NCBI RefSeq assembly: GCF_024704835.1
Contig: NZ_JAMXBE010000027.1
Coordinates: 1 to 33,188 of the forward strand
Direction: 5' to 3'
DNA length: 33,188 nt
Source: Parapedobacter tibetensis
GTDB taxonomy: Bacteria > Bacteroidota > Bacteroidia > Sphingobacteriales > Sphingobacteriaceae
The notes beneath the pieces were generated by a model. That model was not told the DNA's origin. It saw nothing but the letters and a program-made list of their open reading frames with translations, and made no database searches. The position numbers and the translations under genes were made by a program. Shown here one piece after another: positions 6,079-14,441 of this stretch. Numbering within the stretch: the stretch's first letter is position 1; the number at the start of each line of letters is the position of its first letter.

Positions 6079-9000
6079 ATGAATCCAATAGATACAACGA
6101 AATACCACAGCTTCATTTTCCGTGACCTTACAATAGGTGGACTTTCTGAAAGTCTGATCGCAAGGCATGCTGCAAATGGCGGATTTGCGAATACGCATGC
6201 AATAAACCATGTGTATGCTGAAACCATTACATTGGAACAGGCGACTTTCACCTGCCAAATGGACGAAAACAGTTTGGCTACGGTTCATGTGCTACAGGAA
6301 CCTGACCAATTGGTGGTTTCCAGTGATGTTCTTGGTGAGCCGGATAGGTTAAATGCCGCTGAAGCACAAGTGCTGTCGGCCCTGTTGAGAAAGGAAGATT
6401 TGCGTGTGTTTTTTGACACTGGGCTGCGGCATCAAAAATTGGTAAAGGTTGCCGCTGACTATGGCGTGGAACACGAGCCGGATCTGGACCGCTATTTCAT
6501 GCTGAACTTTTCGGATGGGCGATTAGCCGTTGCTCCTAGGATACCGGGTATGTTTCCTTTAACAAACGAGAAGTTAATAGCCCTAGGGAAAGAATTGGGC
6601 CTTGGGGAATACCTTGCGAGTTCGATGCCGCCCTTGGAACCAGAAGGGACGATTGTGGTTGTTCGCCGCCACAAATATTACAAGTACTTGACGGTGGAAC
6701 TCTATGGCGCAGGTAGAACAAACGCGGGCAAATTGAAAAATCCACTCACTTCCCTGCCACCGCTGGATTTTATATGGACGGAGCATGATGCGGAAGAAGT
6801 AAAGTTTTATACCGCTGTCGCTAAATTTCAACAACATGCGGAAAGAAAGCGAACGGAAGCTGATCTGTCTGCTCTTCGCATCATTGTGCAAAATGCCTGT
6901 GGTTACGAATTTTATATGCACGACGATGCCATCGCAGAGAAAGTGTCTGCTAATACCCTCATACCTATTAATACAGCTGTGCTTCACAACGCCATACGCC
7001 TATCCATCAGTTCAACGGGGCCGTTTCACGCGTTGGATGGGGCCATGCTGATCGGTGAAAAGCAACACCCACTCCATGCACTGAAGCTGAAGTTTGATTA
7101 TTTCTTGCTGGTGGAAAATACCCTATACTTGGTGGATAACCTGATGGTGCTGGCCGTTATCGAGCTGTTTAGGGAAGGGCAAGAACGACTCCTTATCCAT
7201 GCCAGTAAATACCGTGATTTTCGCTTGAACGTGTTGGACAAACTGGAGGAACACATCCAGATTGACTACCTTGATGTAAAACCTGCCAGTCCTAAGCAAC
7301 TGAAAGAAGCTGGGTTCGACGTCGGCCCGGAAAAATTGATATACCTGTCGGATTTCGGGAACCACGTGATGATCATCCCTGTAATCCGTTATGGGGAGGC
7401 CGAGATTGCGATCCGCACGGAAAAGCAGGTGAAGGCCATCGACGCCAAGGGCAGTGAATTTTCGGTAGCTCGTAATGAGGTTCTGGAGCGGGAATTCATC
7501 GCATTGCTGTTGAAGCAGCATCCTTATTTATCCGAGCAGCTCGAAAACCAACTGTATTATTTTTACCTGCACAAAAAGCATTTTCTGGATGAAGCATGGT
7601 TCCTGCCCGCGTTCGATACCTGGCGCACCGCAGGGATTACCGTTTTCGGATTCAATGAACTGAGCGGAAATAGGCTAAATCCCAATCCGGTGAATGTGGA
7701 TATTAAGGTAATCAGCGGTTTGAATTGGTTCAACGCCGTTCATCAGGTGCGCTTTGGGAAGAAGAAAGCAACGCTGAAAAAGATACAGGCGGCCCTACGC
7801 AATAAAAGCAAGTATGTCGAGCTGGATGACGGCACGTTGGGCATCCTTCCGCAGGAATGGATCGATAAGTTTTCGAAATACTTCCAAGCCGGCGAGGTAA
7901 TCGATGAAGAAACCATCCGTATACCTAAGACGAATTTCGAAACGCTCACCGTTCTGTATGAGAAGGCCATGCTGGATGAATCGGTAGTGAGCGAAGTGCA
8001 GCAATACCGTGATCGATTGGCTGATTTTGAATCCATATCTGCTGTACCTGTGCCTGAAGGACTGCATACCACCTTGCGGCCATACCAGCAACAGGGACTG
8101 AATTGGCTGAATTTCCTCGATGATTTCAATTTCGGGGGATGTTTGGCCGATGAAATGGGGTTGGGTAAAACGATACAGATCATAGCATTTATTTTATCCC
8201 AATGGAGCAAGACAGCACATAATACCAACCTCATTGTGGTTCCGGCGACTTTGGTATTCAACTGGCAGCATGAGTTAGCGGCTTTTGCGCCTTCGCTAAA
8301 CGTATTGACCCTTTATGGCCCCAATCGTGTGAAGACGACCATCGATTTTGGCCGTTATGAGGTAATCCTGACTTCATATACGACGTTATTGTCCGATATC
8401 CGTTTCCTGAAAAAATACGATTTCAACTATATTTTTCTGGACGAATCCCAAAACATCAAAAACCCCGATTCACAGCGCTACAAGGCTGTGCGGTTGCTGC
8501 AATCGCGCAATAGGATTGCCATTAGCGGCACCCCATTTGAAAACAATTCTTTTGATCTATACGGACAGTTGTCTTTCGCCTGCCCCGGATTACTGGGCAA
8601 TAAGCGCTATTTCGGGGATGTGTATGCCAAGCCCATCGATCAGTTTAAAAATCAGCGGCGCAGACTAGAATTACAAAACAAAATAAAACCCTTTATCCTT
8701 AGGCGAACCAAGGAACAGGTGGCCGCAGACTTGCCCGAAAAAGTGTCGATGGTATTGTATTGTGAAATGGGGGAAGAGCAGCGTAAAATTTATGATGCCT
8801 ATGAACGGGAGTTTCGCGATTACCTTTCGGCCATTTCCGGCGATGAACTGGATAGAAGCCCAATGAATGTATTGCGTGGGTTGACCCGTTTGCGGCAAAT
8901 CTGCAATTCACCTGCCTTGTTGCCGGATGGTATGCTCAATACTGCAGTTTCGGCAAAAATAGCGATGCTCAAGGAGCAGATTGCCGATAAGGCCCCACAC

Positions 9001-9459
9001 CATAAACTGCTTATCTTTTCTCAGTTCGTGTCCATGCTGGACTTGCTCCGGCAGGAAATTGATGTCATGGGAATCCGGCAGGTATGGCTCTCCGGAAGCA
9101 CCCGCAACCGCAAAGAAGTGGTCAACGCCTTCCAAGAAGATGATGATGTACGGGTGTTCCTGATTAGCCTCAAGGCAGGGGGTACCGGACTTAACCTTAC
9201 CGCTGCCGAGTATGTTTACCTAGTGGATCCTTGGTGGAACCCTGCTGCCGAGAATCAAGCGATTGACCGTACACATCGCATTGGTCAAGATAAGAAGGTG
9301 GTCGCTGTACGACTCATCACACCCAATACCGTTGAGGAAAAGATTGCTGTATTACAGGAAACCAAAAGTGTATTGGCCGGCGGATTGGTGCAAGCCGATG
9401 ATTCGTTTTTCAAATCGTTGGAAAAAGAAGACTTGATGGGGTTACTACACCCGCTTTAG
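6079..9459 (+). CDS. SNF2-family DNA helicase/translocase
   Basis: The 1126-residue protein is a Swi2/Snf2-type ATP-dependent double-stranded-DNA translocase. The C-terminal half carries the full motor: motif I LADEMGLGKTIQ (about 686-697), motif II LDESQNIKN (about 786; DESQ in place of DEAH), motif III ISGTPFENN (about 814), FILRRTKEQV, KLLIFSQFVSML, LISLKAGGTGLNLTAAE and the final VDPWWNPAAENQAIDRTHRI with GQ. The first 650 residues are a long accessory region with no SWIM zinc motif that I can see. Bacterial members are linked to transcription or repair, but the client is unknown. The adjacent endonuclease V gene may share its transcript. Confidence 0.93.
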   Translation: MNPIDTTKYHSFIFRDLTIGGLSESLIARHAANGGFANTHAINHVYAETITLEQATFTCQMDENSLATVHVLQEPDQLVVSSDVLGEPDRLNAAEAQVLSALLRKEDLRVFFDTGLRHQKLVKVAADYGVEHEPDLDRYFMLNFSDGRLAVAPRIPGMFPLTNEKLIALGKELGLGEYLASSMPPLEPEGTIVVVRRHKYYKYLTVELYGAGRTNAGKLKNPLTSLPPLDFIWTEHDAEEVKFYTAVAKFQQHAERKRTEADLSALRIIVQNACGYEFYMHDDAIAEKVSANTLIPINTAVLHNAIRLSISSTGPFHALDGAMLIGEKQHPLHALKLKFDYFLLVENTLYLVDNLMVLAVIELFREGQERLLIHASKYRDFRLNVLDKLEEHIQIDYLDVKPASPKQLKEAGFDVGPEKLIYLSDFGNHVMIIPVIRYGEAEIAIRTEKQVKAIDAKGSEFSVARNEVLEREFIALLLKQHPYLSEQLENQLYYFYLHKKHFLDEAWFLPAFDTWRTAGITVFGFNELSGNRLNPNPVNVDIKVISGLNWFNAVHQVRFGKKKATLKKIQAALRNKSKYVELDDGTLGILPQEWIDKFSKYFQAGEVIDEETIRIPKTNFETLTVLYEKAMLDESVVSEVQQYRDRLADFESISAVPVPEGLHTTLRPYQQQGLNWLNFLDDFNFGGCLADEMGLGKTIQIIAFILSQWSKTAHNTNLIVVPATLVFNWQHELAAFAPSLNVLTLYGPNRVKTTIDFGRYEVILTSYTTLLSDIRFLKKYDFNYIFLDESQNIKNPDSQRYKAVRLLQSRNRIAISGTPFENNSFDLYGQLSFACPGLLGNKRYFGDVYAKPIDQFKNQRRRLELQNKIKPFILRRTKEQVAADLPEKVSMVLYCEMGEEQRKIYDAYEREFRDYLSAISGDELDRSPMNVLRGLTRLRQICNSPALLPDGMLNTAVSAKIAMLKEQIADKAPHHKLLIFSQFVSMLDLLRQEIDVMGIRQVWLSGSTRNRKEVVNAFQEDDDVRVFLISLKAGGTGLNLTAAEYVYLVDPWWNPAAENQAIDRTHRIGQDKKVVAVRLITPNTVEEKIAVLQETKSVLAGGLVQADDSFFKSLEKEDLMGLLHPL

Positions 9460-9499
9460 CGGTACGCTTTAATTTATTTAGAGTCTGTCCATAAAGTCA

Positions 9500-9562
9500 G
9501 TGTCTTGGATAGAATGTTCGTCAACAAGCGTAACGCAGTTGGCGGACATTATAGATAGACAC
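9500..9562. repeat. Long imperfect hairpin (REP/MITE-like or terminator)
   Basis: The arms 9500-9525 and 9538-9562 form a roughly 25-bp imperfect stem: GTGTCT pairs AGACAC at the base, AATGTTCG pairs CGGACATT with G-U pairs, and GTCAAC pairs GTTGGC. The loop contains a further GCG-TAA-CGC mini-stem. There is no T run after it, so it is not a textbook intrinsic terminator. The left flank (GAGTCTGTCCATAAAG) has the look of an insertion-sequence end, but no transposase or second end is seen. Confidence 0.5.
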
Positions 9563-9584
9563 TATTTATCACTGAAAACCGCTA

Positions 9585-9615
9585 TTTCCAATCTTTAGGA
9601 TTTATCATAGCTTTG
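9585..9615 (+). promoter_or_regulatory. Promoter for the lipoprotein/helical-repeat pair
   Basis: TTTC (9585-9588), 19 bases, then TAGCTTTG (9608-9615) fits the Bacteroidota -33/-7 pattern with one mismatch in the -33 box. The start codon at 9638 is 22 bases further. Confidence 0.6.
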
Positions 9616-9637
9616 GCAACGAAATCCCTTTTTGGAA

Positions 9638-10672
9638 ATGCGCATCAACATCGTGCCTTCGGTTATTTTTTTGTGCGGCATCACGCTTTTAACAGCCTGC
9701 CAACAGCGGCGTAAGGTAGAACCATCATTTTATTATTGGAAAACGACCTACCGAGGAGATAGCACGGAGCAGCAGTACTTGAAGGAGACGCATGCGAAAC
9801 GCCTCTTCGTACGCATCATGGACATCGACAACCAAGGTGCAAATGGCGAGGCCATACCGGTTTCTCCCATCATGTTTAAGGAACCATTACCGGACTCGGT
9901 GGCCTTAGTGCCGGTGGTCTTCATTGTGAACAATGTCCTGAAAAATCAATCCAATCCGCAGCTTGACGACTTGGCCCAGAAAATCTATCATTATGTAGAA
10001 AGGAAGGTGAAGCAGTCTGGAAAGCTATACTTCAGTGAGTTACAAATCGATTGCGATTGGACAGATGGCACTAAAGAAGCTTATTTTTACCTACTGGAAT
10101 GCCTTCGTGAACGCATGGATGAAGCCGTTATGCTGTCATCCACCCTGCGTCTGCATCAAGTGCGTAATTTACGAAGCAGCGGCGTTCCGCCGGTAGACCG
10201 GGTATTGCTCATGTGCTACAACATGGGTAACCTGCGTAAATACGGTTCGCATAATTCCATCCTTGATATGCAAGAAATGGAACTTTACCTCAGCGAATAC
10301 TTAGCAAACTACCCTTTACCTTTGGATGTGGCATTGCCGCTCTTCAACTGGTCGGTGGTATTCCGGGATGAGCAATATGCTGGGATATCCAAAAAGCTCG
10401 ACGCAGCCTCATTGAACGATTCGACATTATTTTCACCACTTCAAGAACCGATGTTGTACCGCTTGGAAAAGCCAATGCCTCAAGCAGGACTAAGGGTAGG
10501 CGATGTCATCAGACGCGAGGAAACCCGTATCGCCGACTTAACCATTGCTGCCGATTTTTTATCCCGATATTTACCAAATAACAACTTTACCTTAGTATTC
10601 TACCATTTGGATGCGGGGACGCTAACACCTTTTTCACATGAAGCTTTACAGGAGATTATTACTTGCTTTTAG
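9638..10672 (+). CDS. Lipoprotein of unknown function, TIM-barrel-like
   Basis: The 344-residue protein has a signal peptide ending LLTAC, with C21 as the predicted lipidated cysteine. I do not recognise a named family with certainty. The segment FSELQIDCDWT (an acidic strand end), followed by a long helix, then AVMLSSTLRLHQV and VDRVLLMCYNMGN, is the strand/helix pattern of a glycosidase-like TIM barrel; DUF3142-type proteins show similar motifs. The aromatic-rich PLPLDVALPLFNWSVVFR supports a sugar-facing barrel. Its last 35 bases overlap the start of the next gene, so the two are translationally linked. Substrate and activity are unknown. I start at ATG 9638, not the TTG two codons upstream. 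Confidence 0.8.
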   Translation: MRINIVPSVIFLCGITLLTACQQRRKVEPSFYYWKTTYRGDSTEQQYLKETHAKRLFVRIMDIDNQGANGEAIPVSPIMFKEPLPDSVALVPVVFIVNNVLKNQSNPQLDDLAQKIYHYVERKVKQSGKLYFSELQIDCDWTDGTKEAYFYLLECLRERMDEAVMLSSTLRLHQVRNLRSSGVPPVDRVLLMCYNMGNLRKYGSHNSILDMQEMELYLSEYLANYPLPLDVALPLFNWSVVFRDEQYAGISKKLDAASLNDSTLFSPLQEPMLYRLEKPMPQAGLRVGDVIRREETRIADLTIAADFLSRYLPNNNFTLVFYHLDAGTLTPFSHEALQEIITCF

Positions 10673-13103
10673 CTTATTCTTATTGGCATATTTTGCCGAA
10701 CTGGCCATCAATATAGCCTGTGGTCCGGAACCGGATCCGTATGATTATTATGTGTCGTACTTCCACGATAATACGGCTGGTGAAGGCTATGTGCCATTTA
10801 CGTTTACGGAATTACGTTTTCTCTATGATGATGAAGAACCCGAAAGCGAGGCGCAAATCAATTGTAGGGAGTGGGCAGATTACTTAGCTAAAGGGGTGGC
10901 CCCAGAAGACGTGTATCAGGTAATGTATCGTACCGATTCGGCAACGGATACCGTGATCAAGGGTTTTCTAAATCGCGAAATTTCCACCCTGCCCGACAGC
11001 CTGTCGGCTAATACCTACCTCCAGGCGCTGGCCAGGCAGGAAAAGGCCCGTGATTATTTCAATTTTGCCAAAGCGGTGGAGCCCTTCGCGGTCACTGAAT
11101 ACGACCATTACAGCGCCTGGAATCCGGAACCAGTGGATACCGCCAGCATGGCTACATTGGCCGAACGCGCACTCCAACAACTACCAAGTGTGAAGCGCGA
11201 TAAATTTTTGACCTTGCGTTATGCCTACCAGGCGGCACGTATGTACCATTATTCCGCTGATTACGAAAAATGTTTGGAAGTTTGCAGTACACGTATCGAA
11301 GCCGTAAAAAATAAGAGCGCAGTGAAAGGTTGGGCACAAGCCTTGCAAGCGGGGGCTACACGCAGATTGGGTGAACCCGCATTGGCGGCCTACCGTTTTT
11401 CGAAGGTGTTTGCCAGCAATCCAGAGCGCAGGGTGCAAGCTTATAAAAATTTCCATTACATCAAGGTGGACTTGCAGGAAGTACTCACGCTAACCCGATC
11501 AAAGGAGGAAGAGGCTGTAGTATGGGCCATTGATGGGTTTACCCATACGGATTTCAATATGCAAGCATTGGCGAAGGTCTATGCCCTCGCACCACAGAGC
11601 CCAATGGTCGGGTCGCTATTAACAAGGGAAATCAACAAATTGGAGTCGCGGATAAATGAGGCGCCTTATGACCGGATTTGGGGCTGGTGGGGATTTTATG
11701 CAGACAGTGATTCCTTGAAGCAGTTGGCAATGGACCAAGCACAGACCCTGTCGAAGTTTGTATTGCAGCTGGCAAATGATAAACGATATCCGGAGCCTCA
11801 ACTTGGTACAATCGCTGCGGCCTACCTTGCCTGGTTGCAACATGAAGATGAAGATGCGCATAACCTGCTGGCCGGATTGAATCTGGACCAGATGCCGGAA
11901 CGGTTATCCGACCAGGCGCGCATCATCGAGTTGCTGATACAGGCTAGGGCCATTCAATTGGGCAAGCAAATGGACGAACAGGAAATGGTTCCCGCGCTGA
12001 AATGGTTGGACGGGAAGCGCACCGCCGAAATGAAGGCTGTGCTGGAACATGACACCTGGACCTATTACCATCCGTATGGCGTACGAGACAGCCGGTTTTC
12101 ACGTACAGCCCGAAACCTATACCAATCGGTGCTTGCCCCGCATTATATGCAATTGGGTGATACCGCAGCTGCCGCACTGATGATGGTCAAGGGTGGATAC
12201 AAACCCCATGGAGAAAACCCCTCATTGTTCAAAAATATAGCTTATAATGGGCTGGTGTTCTGGCAACAATCAATACAGCCTAATGCATTGGTTCAATTGG
12301 GTGAATGGAAAAAAAAGGGCTCGAAGAGGCCGCTGATCGATTACATTGCGGCAGCCCTGGAAACGCTCGCCCCCAATGATTATTTTGAGTTATTGGGGAC
12401 AGCCTATTTACGTGAGCATGATTATGCCAACGCGTTGAAGGCATTCGAGCAGTTGCCACGGGATTTTCAGTTCTTCGCAGCGACCAATTGGTACGGTACT
12501 GATGAGGAAGATACCTTGCATGCCGACCTTTTTATCAGCCCCATCAAGGATTACCCCAAAACATATGGCAAGGAAGTGTTGAACAAAAGACAATTTGCGC
12601 AGCGCATGCTGGACCTGCAGCAACGCATTGAATCTGATCCGGAGCGGGCCGCCACATATTACTTCGAAATGGCCAATGGTGTTTACCAAACCGGTACGTT
12701 CGGTAACTCGTGGTACCTGATCAGCTACCAATGGAGCAGTGCCGATAATTACCTGAAAAGCCCTTACACCTACGCGGGCGACTACCTGGAAGCCCGCCAG
12801 GCAGCAATATGGTACGAAAAAGCTCGGGAATTGAGCAGAGACGATGAGTTCAAAGCCAAGTGTACATTCATGTTGTCCAAATGCGAACAAAAGCTATTTG
12901 GATATGCCAGCACGTCTGAATATTACAGAAACAGTTGGGGTGCAGGATCAGATCCTTTTTGGCTATTTAGCATGGAAAACCGTTATTTCAAAGAGCTGGG
13001 TGAAGCGTATCGGCATACGAGTTTCTATAAGCGTGCTATAGGGGAGTGTAGTTACCTCGCAGATTTTATGGTACGTGCTAACGGTACAGAACCGGCCATG
13101 TAA
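10638..13103 (+). CDS. Large exported helical-repeat (TPR-like) protein of unknown function
   Basis: The 821-residue protein opens with a hydrophobic export segment (residues 5-27) ending INIAC at C28, followed by the aromatic motif CGPEPDPYDYYVSYFHDN. The -3 residue of this possible lipobox is Asn, so lipidation is uncertain. From about residue 130 on, the sequence is mostly amphipathic helices with TPR-like units such as DYEKCLEVCSTRIEAV, EPALAAYRFSKVFASNPE, HDYANALKAFEQLP and AAIWYEKARELSRDDEFKAK. No enzyme motif is visible. The gene overlaps the upstream lipoprotein gene by 35 bases in a different frame, so the two products probably act together in the envelope. It converges on a DUF2062 gene 18 bases away with no clear terminator. 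Confidence 0.85.
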   Translation: MKLYRRLLLAFSLFLLAYFAELAINIACGPEPDPYDYYVSYFHDNTAGEGYVPFTFTELRFLYDDEEPESEAQINCREWADYLAKGVAPEDVYQVMYRTDSATDTVIKGFLNREISTLPDSLSANTYLQALARQEKARDYFNFAKAVEPFAVTEYDHYSAWNPEPVDTASMATLAERALQQLPSVKRDKFLTLRYAYQAARMYHYSADYEKCLEVCSTRIEAVKNKSAVKGWAQALQAGATRRLGEPALAAYRFSKVFASNPERRVQAYKNFHYIKVDLQEVLTLTRSKEEEAVVWAIDGFTHTDFNMQALAKVYALAPQSPMVGSLLTREINKLESRINEAPYDRIWGWWGFYADSDSLKQLAMDQAQTLSKFVLQLANDKRYPEPQLGTIAAAYLAWLQHEDEDAHNLLAGLNLDQMPERLSDQARIIELLIQARAIQLGKQMDEQEMVPALKWLDGKRTAEMKAVLEHDTWTYYHPYGVRDSRFSRTARNLYQSVLAPHYMQLGDTAAAALMMVKGGYKPHGENPSLFKNIAYNGLVFWQQSIQPNALVQLGEWKKKGSKRPLIDYIAAALETLAPNDYFELLGTAYLREHDYANALKAFEQLPRDFQFFAATNWYGTDEEDTLHADLFISPIKDYPKTYGKEVLNKRQFAQRMLDLQQRIESDPERAATYYFEMANGVYQTGTFGNSWYLISYQWSSADNYLKSPYTYAGDYLEARQAAIWYEKARELSRDDEFKAKCTFMLSKCEQKLFGYASTSEYYRNSWGAGSDPFWLFSMENRYFKELGEAYRHTSFYKRAIGECSYLADFMVRANGTEPAM

Positions 13104-13121
13104 AACCCAGTTTGATGGTTA

Positions 13122-13664
13122 TTATGATTGTTTGTGAGGAAAAGAAGTTTCGGTGTTTAGGGCTTGATCCAACCGGGACTCGGCATACTGGGTTTTGCTG
13201 CTGATTATAGGTTTCCGCCACCGAATCCATAGGAAATAACTGTAATAGGCGAGGATCGCGGCAAGTATACCCGTGAAGAAACCGCCTACCACCAAGGAAG
13301 CGAATACCATTTTGCCTGCATTCCAGATGATGAGCGCAAAATCCCAACTGATACTTTTCGGAAAGGCAAAATCAAGTTGGATACCTAAGAGCCTTTTGCC
13401 CAACCAATAATTGAAATAAAAAATAGGAATACCTGTCACCGCATTGGTGTTAAACACAGCCATGCAGGCCGCAGTTTTGTTGACCTTGAACCAAGCTGCC
13501 AAAAAAAATGCCACAAATACTTGAAAACCAGGTATGGGAACCATGCCAATGAACGACCCCAAGGCAAAGCCCTTTGCAATGTATTGCGGCGTTCCTTTTA
13601 GGGAAAACAATTTCTCCTTGAGCTTTCTAGCAAAATGCTTGACTGAATACCTACGGTTACTCAT
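13122..13664 (-). CDS. DUF2062 integral membrane protein
   Basis: The 180-residue inner-membrane protein belongs to the DUF2062 family by its signature GTPQYIAKGFALGSFIGMVP followed by GFQVFVAFFLAAWFKVNK, the small-residue pattern NTNAVTGIPIFYFNYWLG and a late hydrophobic helix pair. Its function is unknown; in several proteobacteria the domain sits beside glycosyltransferases or envelope genes. I place the start at 13664 (MSNRRYS); the alternative ten codons upstream adds an N-terminus unlike the family. It converges on the helical-repeat gene and has its own promoter candidate at 13738-13745. Confidence 0.85.
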   Translation of the reverse strand: MSNRRYSVKHFARKLKEKLFSLKGTPQYIAKGFALGSFIGMVPIPGFQVFVAFFLAAWFKVNKTAACMAVFNTNAVTGIPIFYFNYWLGKRLLGIQLDFAFPKSISWDFALIIWNAGKMVFASLVVGGFFTGILAAILAYYSYFLWIRWRKPIISSKTQYAESRLDQALNTETSFPHKQS

Positions 13665-13737
13665 CATGGTTATTGGTATAAGCCCGGCATTCAAATGGTT
13701 ATGGGCCTACTTCGTATGTATTTTTTTATGACGGAAG

Positions 13738-13745
13738 CAAATATA
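13738..13745 (-). promoter_or_regulatory. Candidate -7 box for the DUF2062 gene
   Basis: The minus strand reads TATATTTG, matching TAnnTTTG, 73 bases before the start at 13664. No clear -33 TTTG is found at the right spacing. Confidence 0.45.
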
Positions 13746-13879
13746 ATAAGCTATTTCATAAATTGATGTTAATTCTCTTTTAAATTTATGCACTTACATC
13801 GGACAAGTATGTGGAAAAGATACGCTAAAGCTCTTCAAAACCCCTGAAAATCGCTATATGAATCGGTTTTTTGGTTTGA

Positions 13880-13887
13880 TATTTTTG
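13880..13887 (+). promoter_or_regulatory. Candidate -7 box for the small membrane protein
   Basis: TATTTTTG matches TAnnTTTG, 68 bases before ATG 13956, with a TATG at 13857-13860 as a weak -33 box (19-base spacing). Confidence 0.5.
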
Positions 13888-13955
13888 TGCCGACCATTGT
13901 GAAAAAGTTGTATTTGATAATGCTTAACTTCGGGCCGGCATCCAACGTATGTTAA

Positions 13956-14249
13956 ATGGATAAAAGAAAAAAATCGACAAGAATGGGCAATTATGCCTTA
14001 TGGGGTGTATTGGTCTCCATGTGCATTATGTCATTATTATTTGTTTTAGATTATGACTACGTCGATTTGGATGAAATAGTCTTTTGTGTTTCCGTTTTTT
14101 TTGCTGTAATATCCCTTGTGCTGGGTATAAACGGTGTTATTCTGGCTAGGACATTCCGCGCAATAATCGGGATCATCTTGTCATCCCTATTAATTATCTT
14201 TTACCTGCTCGTACTATACCTGTTGCAGAACATATGCGTAATATGTTAA
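13956..14249 (+). CDS. Small three-helix membrane protein, unknown function
   Basis: The 97-residue protein is almost entirely hydrophobic after a basic start (MDKRKKSTRMGN). Three membrane segments are visible at about residues 13-31, 40-60 and 66-92, with an acidic turn DYDYVDLDEIV between the first two. The pattern resembles the DUF4190-like small membrane proteins in that a glycine hinge (LGINGVILA) precedes the last helix, but assignment is uncertain. It stands 114 bases upstream of a mini-lipoprotein and a CHAP hydrolase gene, all on the same strand. Confidence 0.7.
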   Translation: MDKRKKSTRMGNYALWGVLVSMCIMSLLFVLDYDYVDLDEIVFCVSVFFAVISLVLGINGVILARTFRAIIGIILSSLLIIFYLLVLYLLQNICVIC

Positions 14250-14363
14250 AGATGTTCGCTGTGATTGATTCAATTACGTAACCGAACATGAAAACGCACA
14301 TCAAGCCATTAAACGCTTTATGTTTTTGACGTGTTTAATAAATTAAACAGTATCATAAAAACC

Positions 14364-14435
14364 ATGAGAATAATTATCCCAATTTTGTTTTCCACGATAT
14401 TGATCATTTCCGTAGCATGCAGTTCCATTGATTAA
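14364..14435 (+). CDS. Mini-lipoprotein, 23 residues
   Basis: ATG 14364 opens a 23-codon frame, MRIIIPILFSTILIISVACSSID, ending in TAA at 14433-14435. It has a charged start, a hydrophobic core of about 14 residues and a good lipobox ISVAC with C19, leaving only a five-residue mature lipopeptide (CSSID) after signal peptidase II cleavage. It ends six bases before the start of the CHAP gene, so the two are likely translated from one transcript. No conserved family is known to me for so short a product. Size and placement recall entericidin-type or lysis-type lipopeptides, which is inference. It could also be a leader peptide. Confidence 0.5.
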   Translation: MRIIIPILFSTILIISVACSSID

Positions 14436-14441
14436 TTAAGT

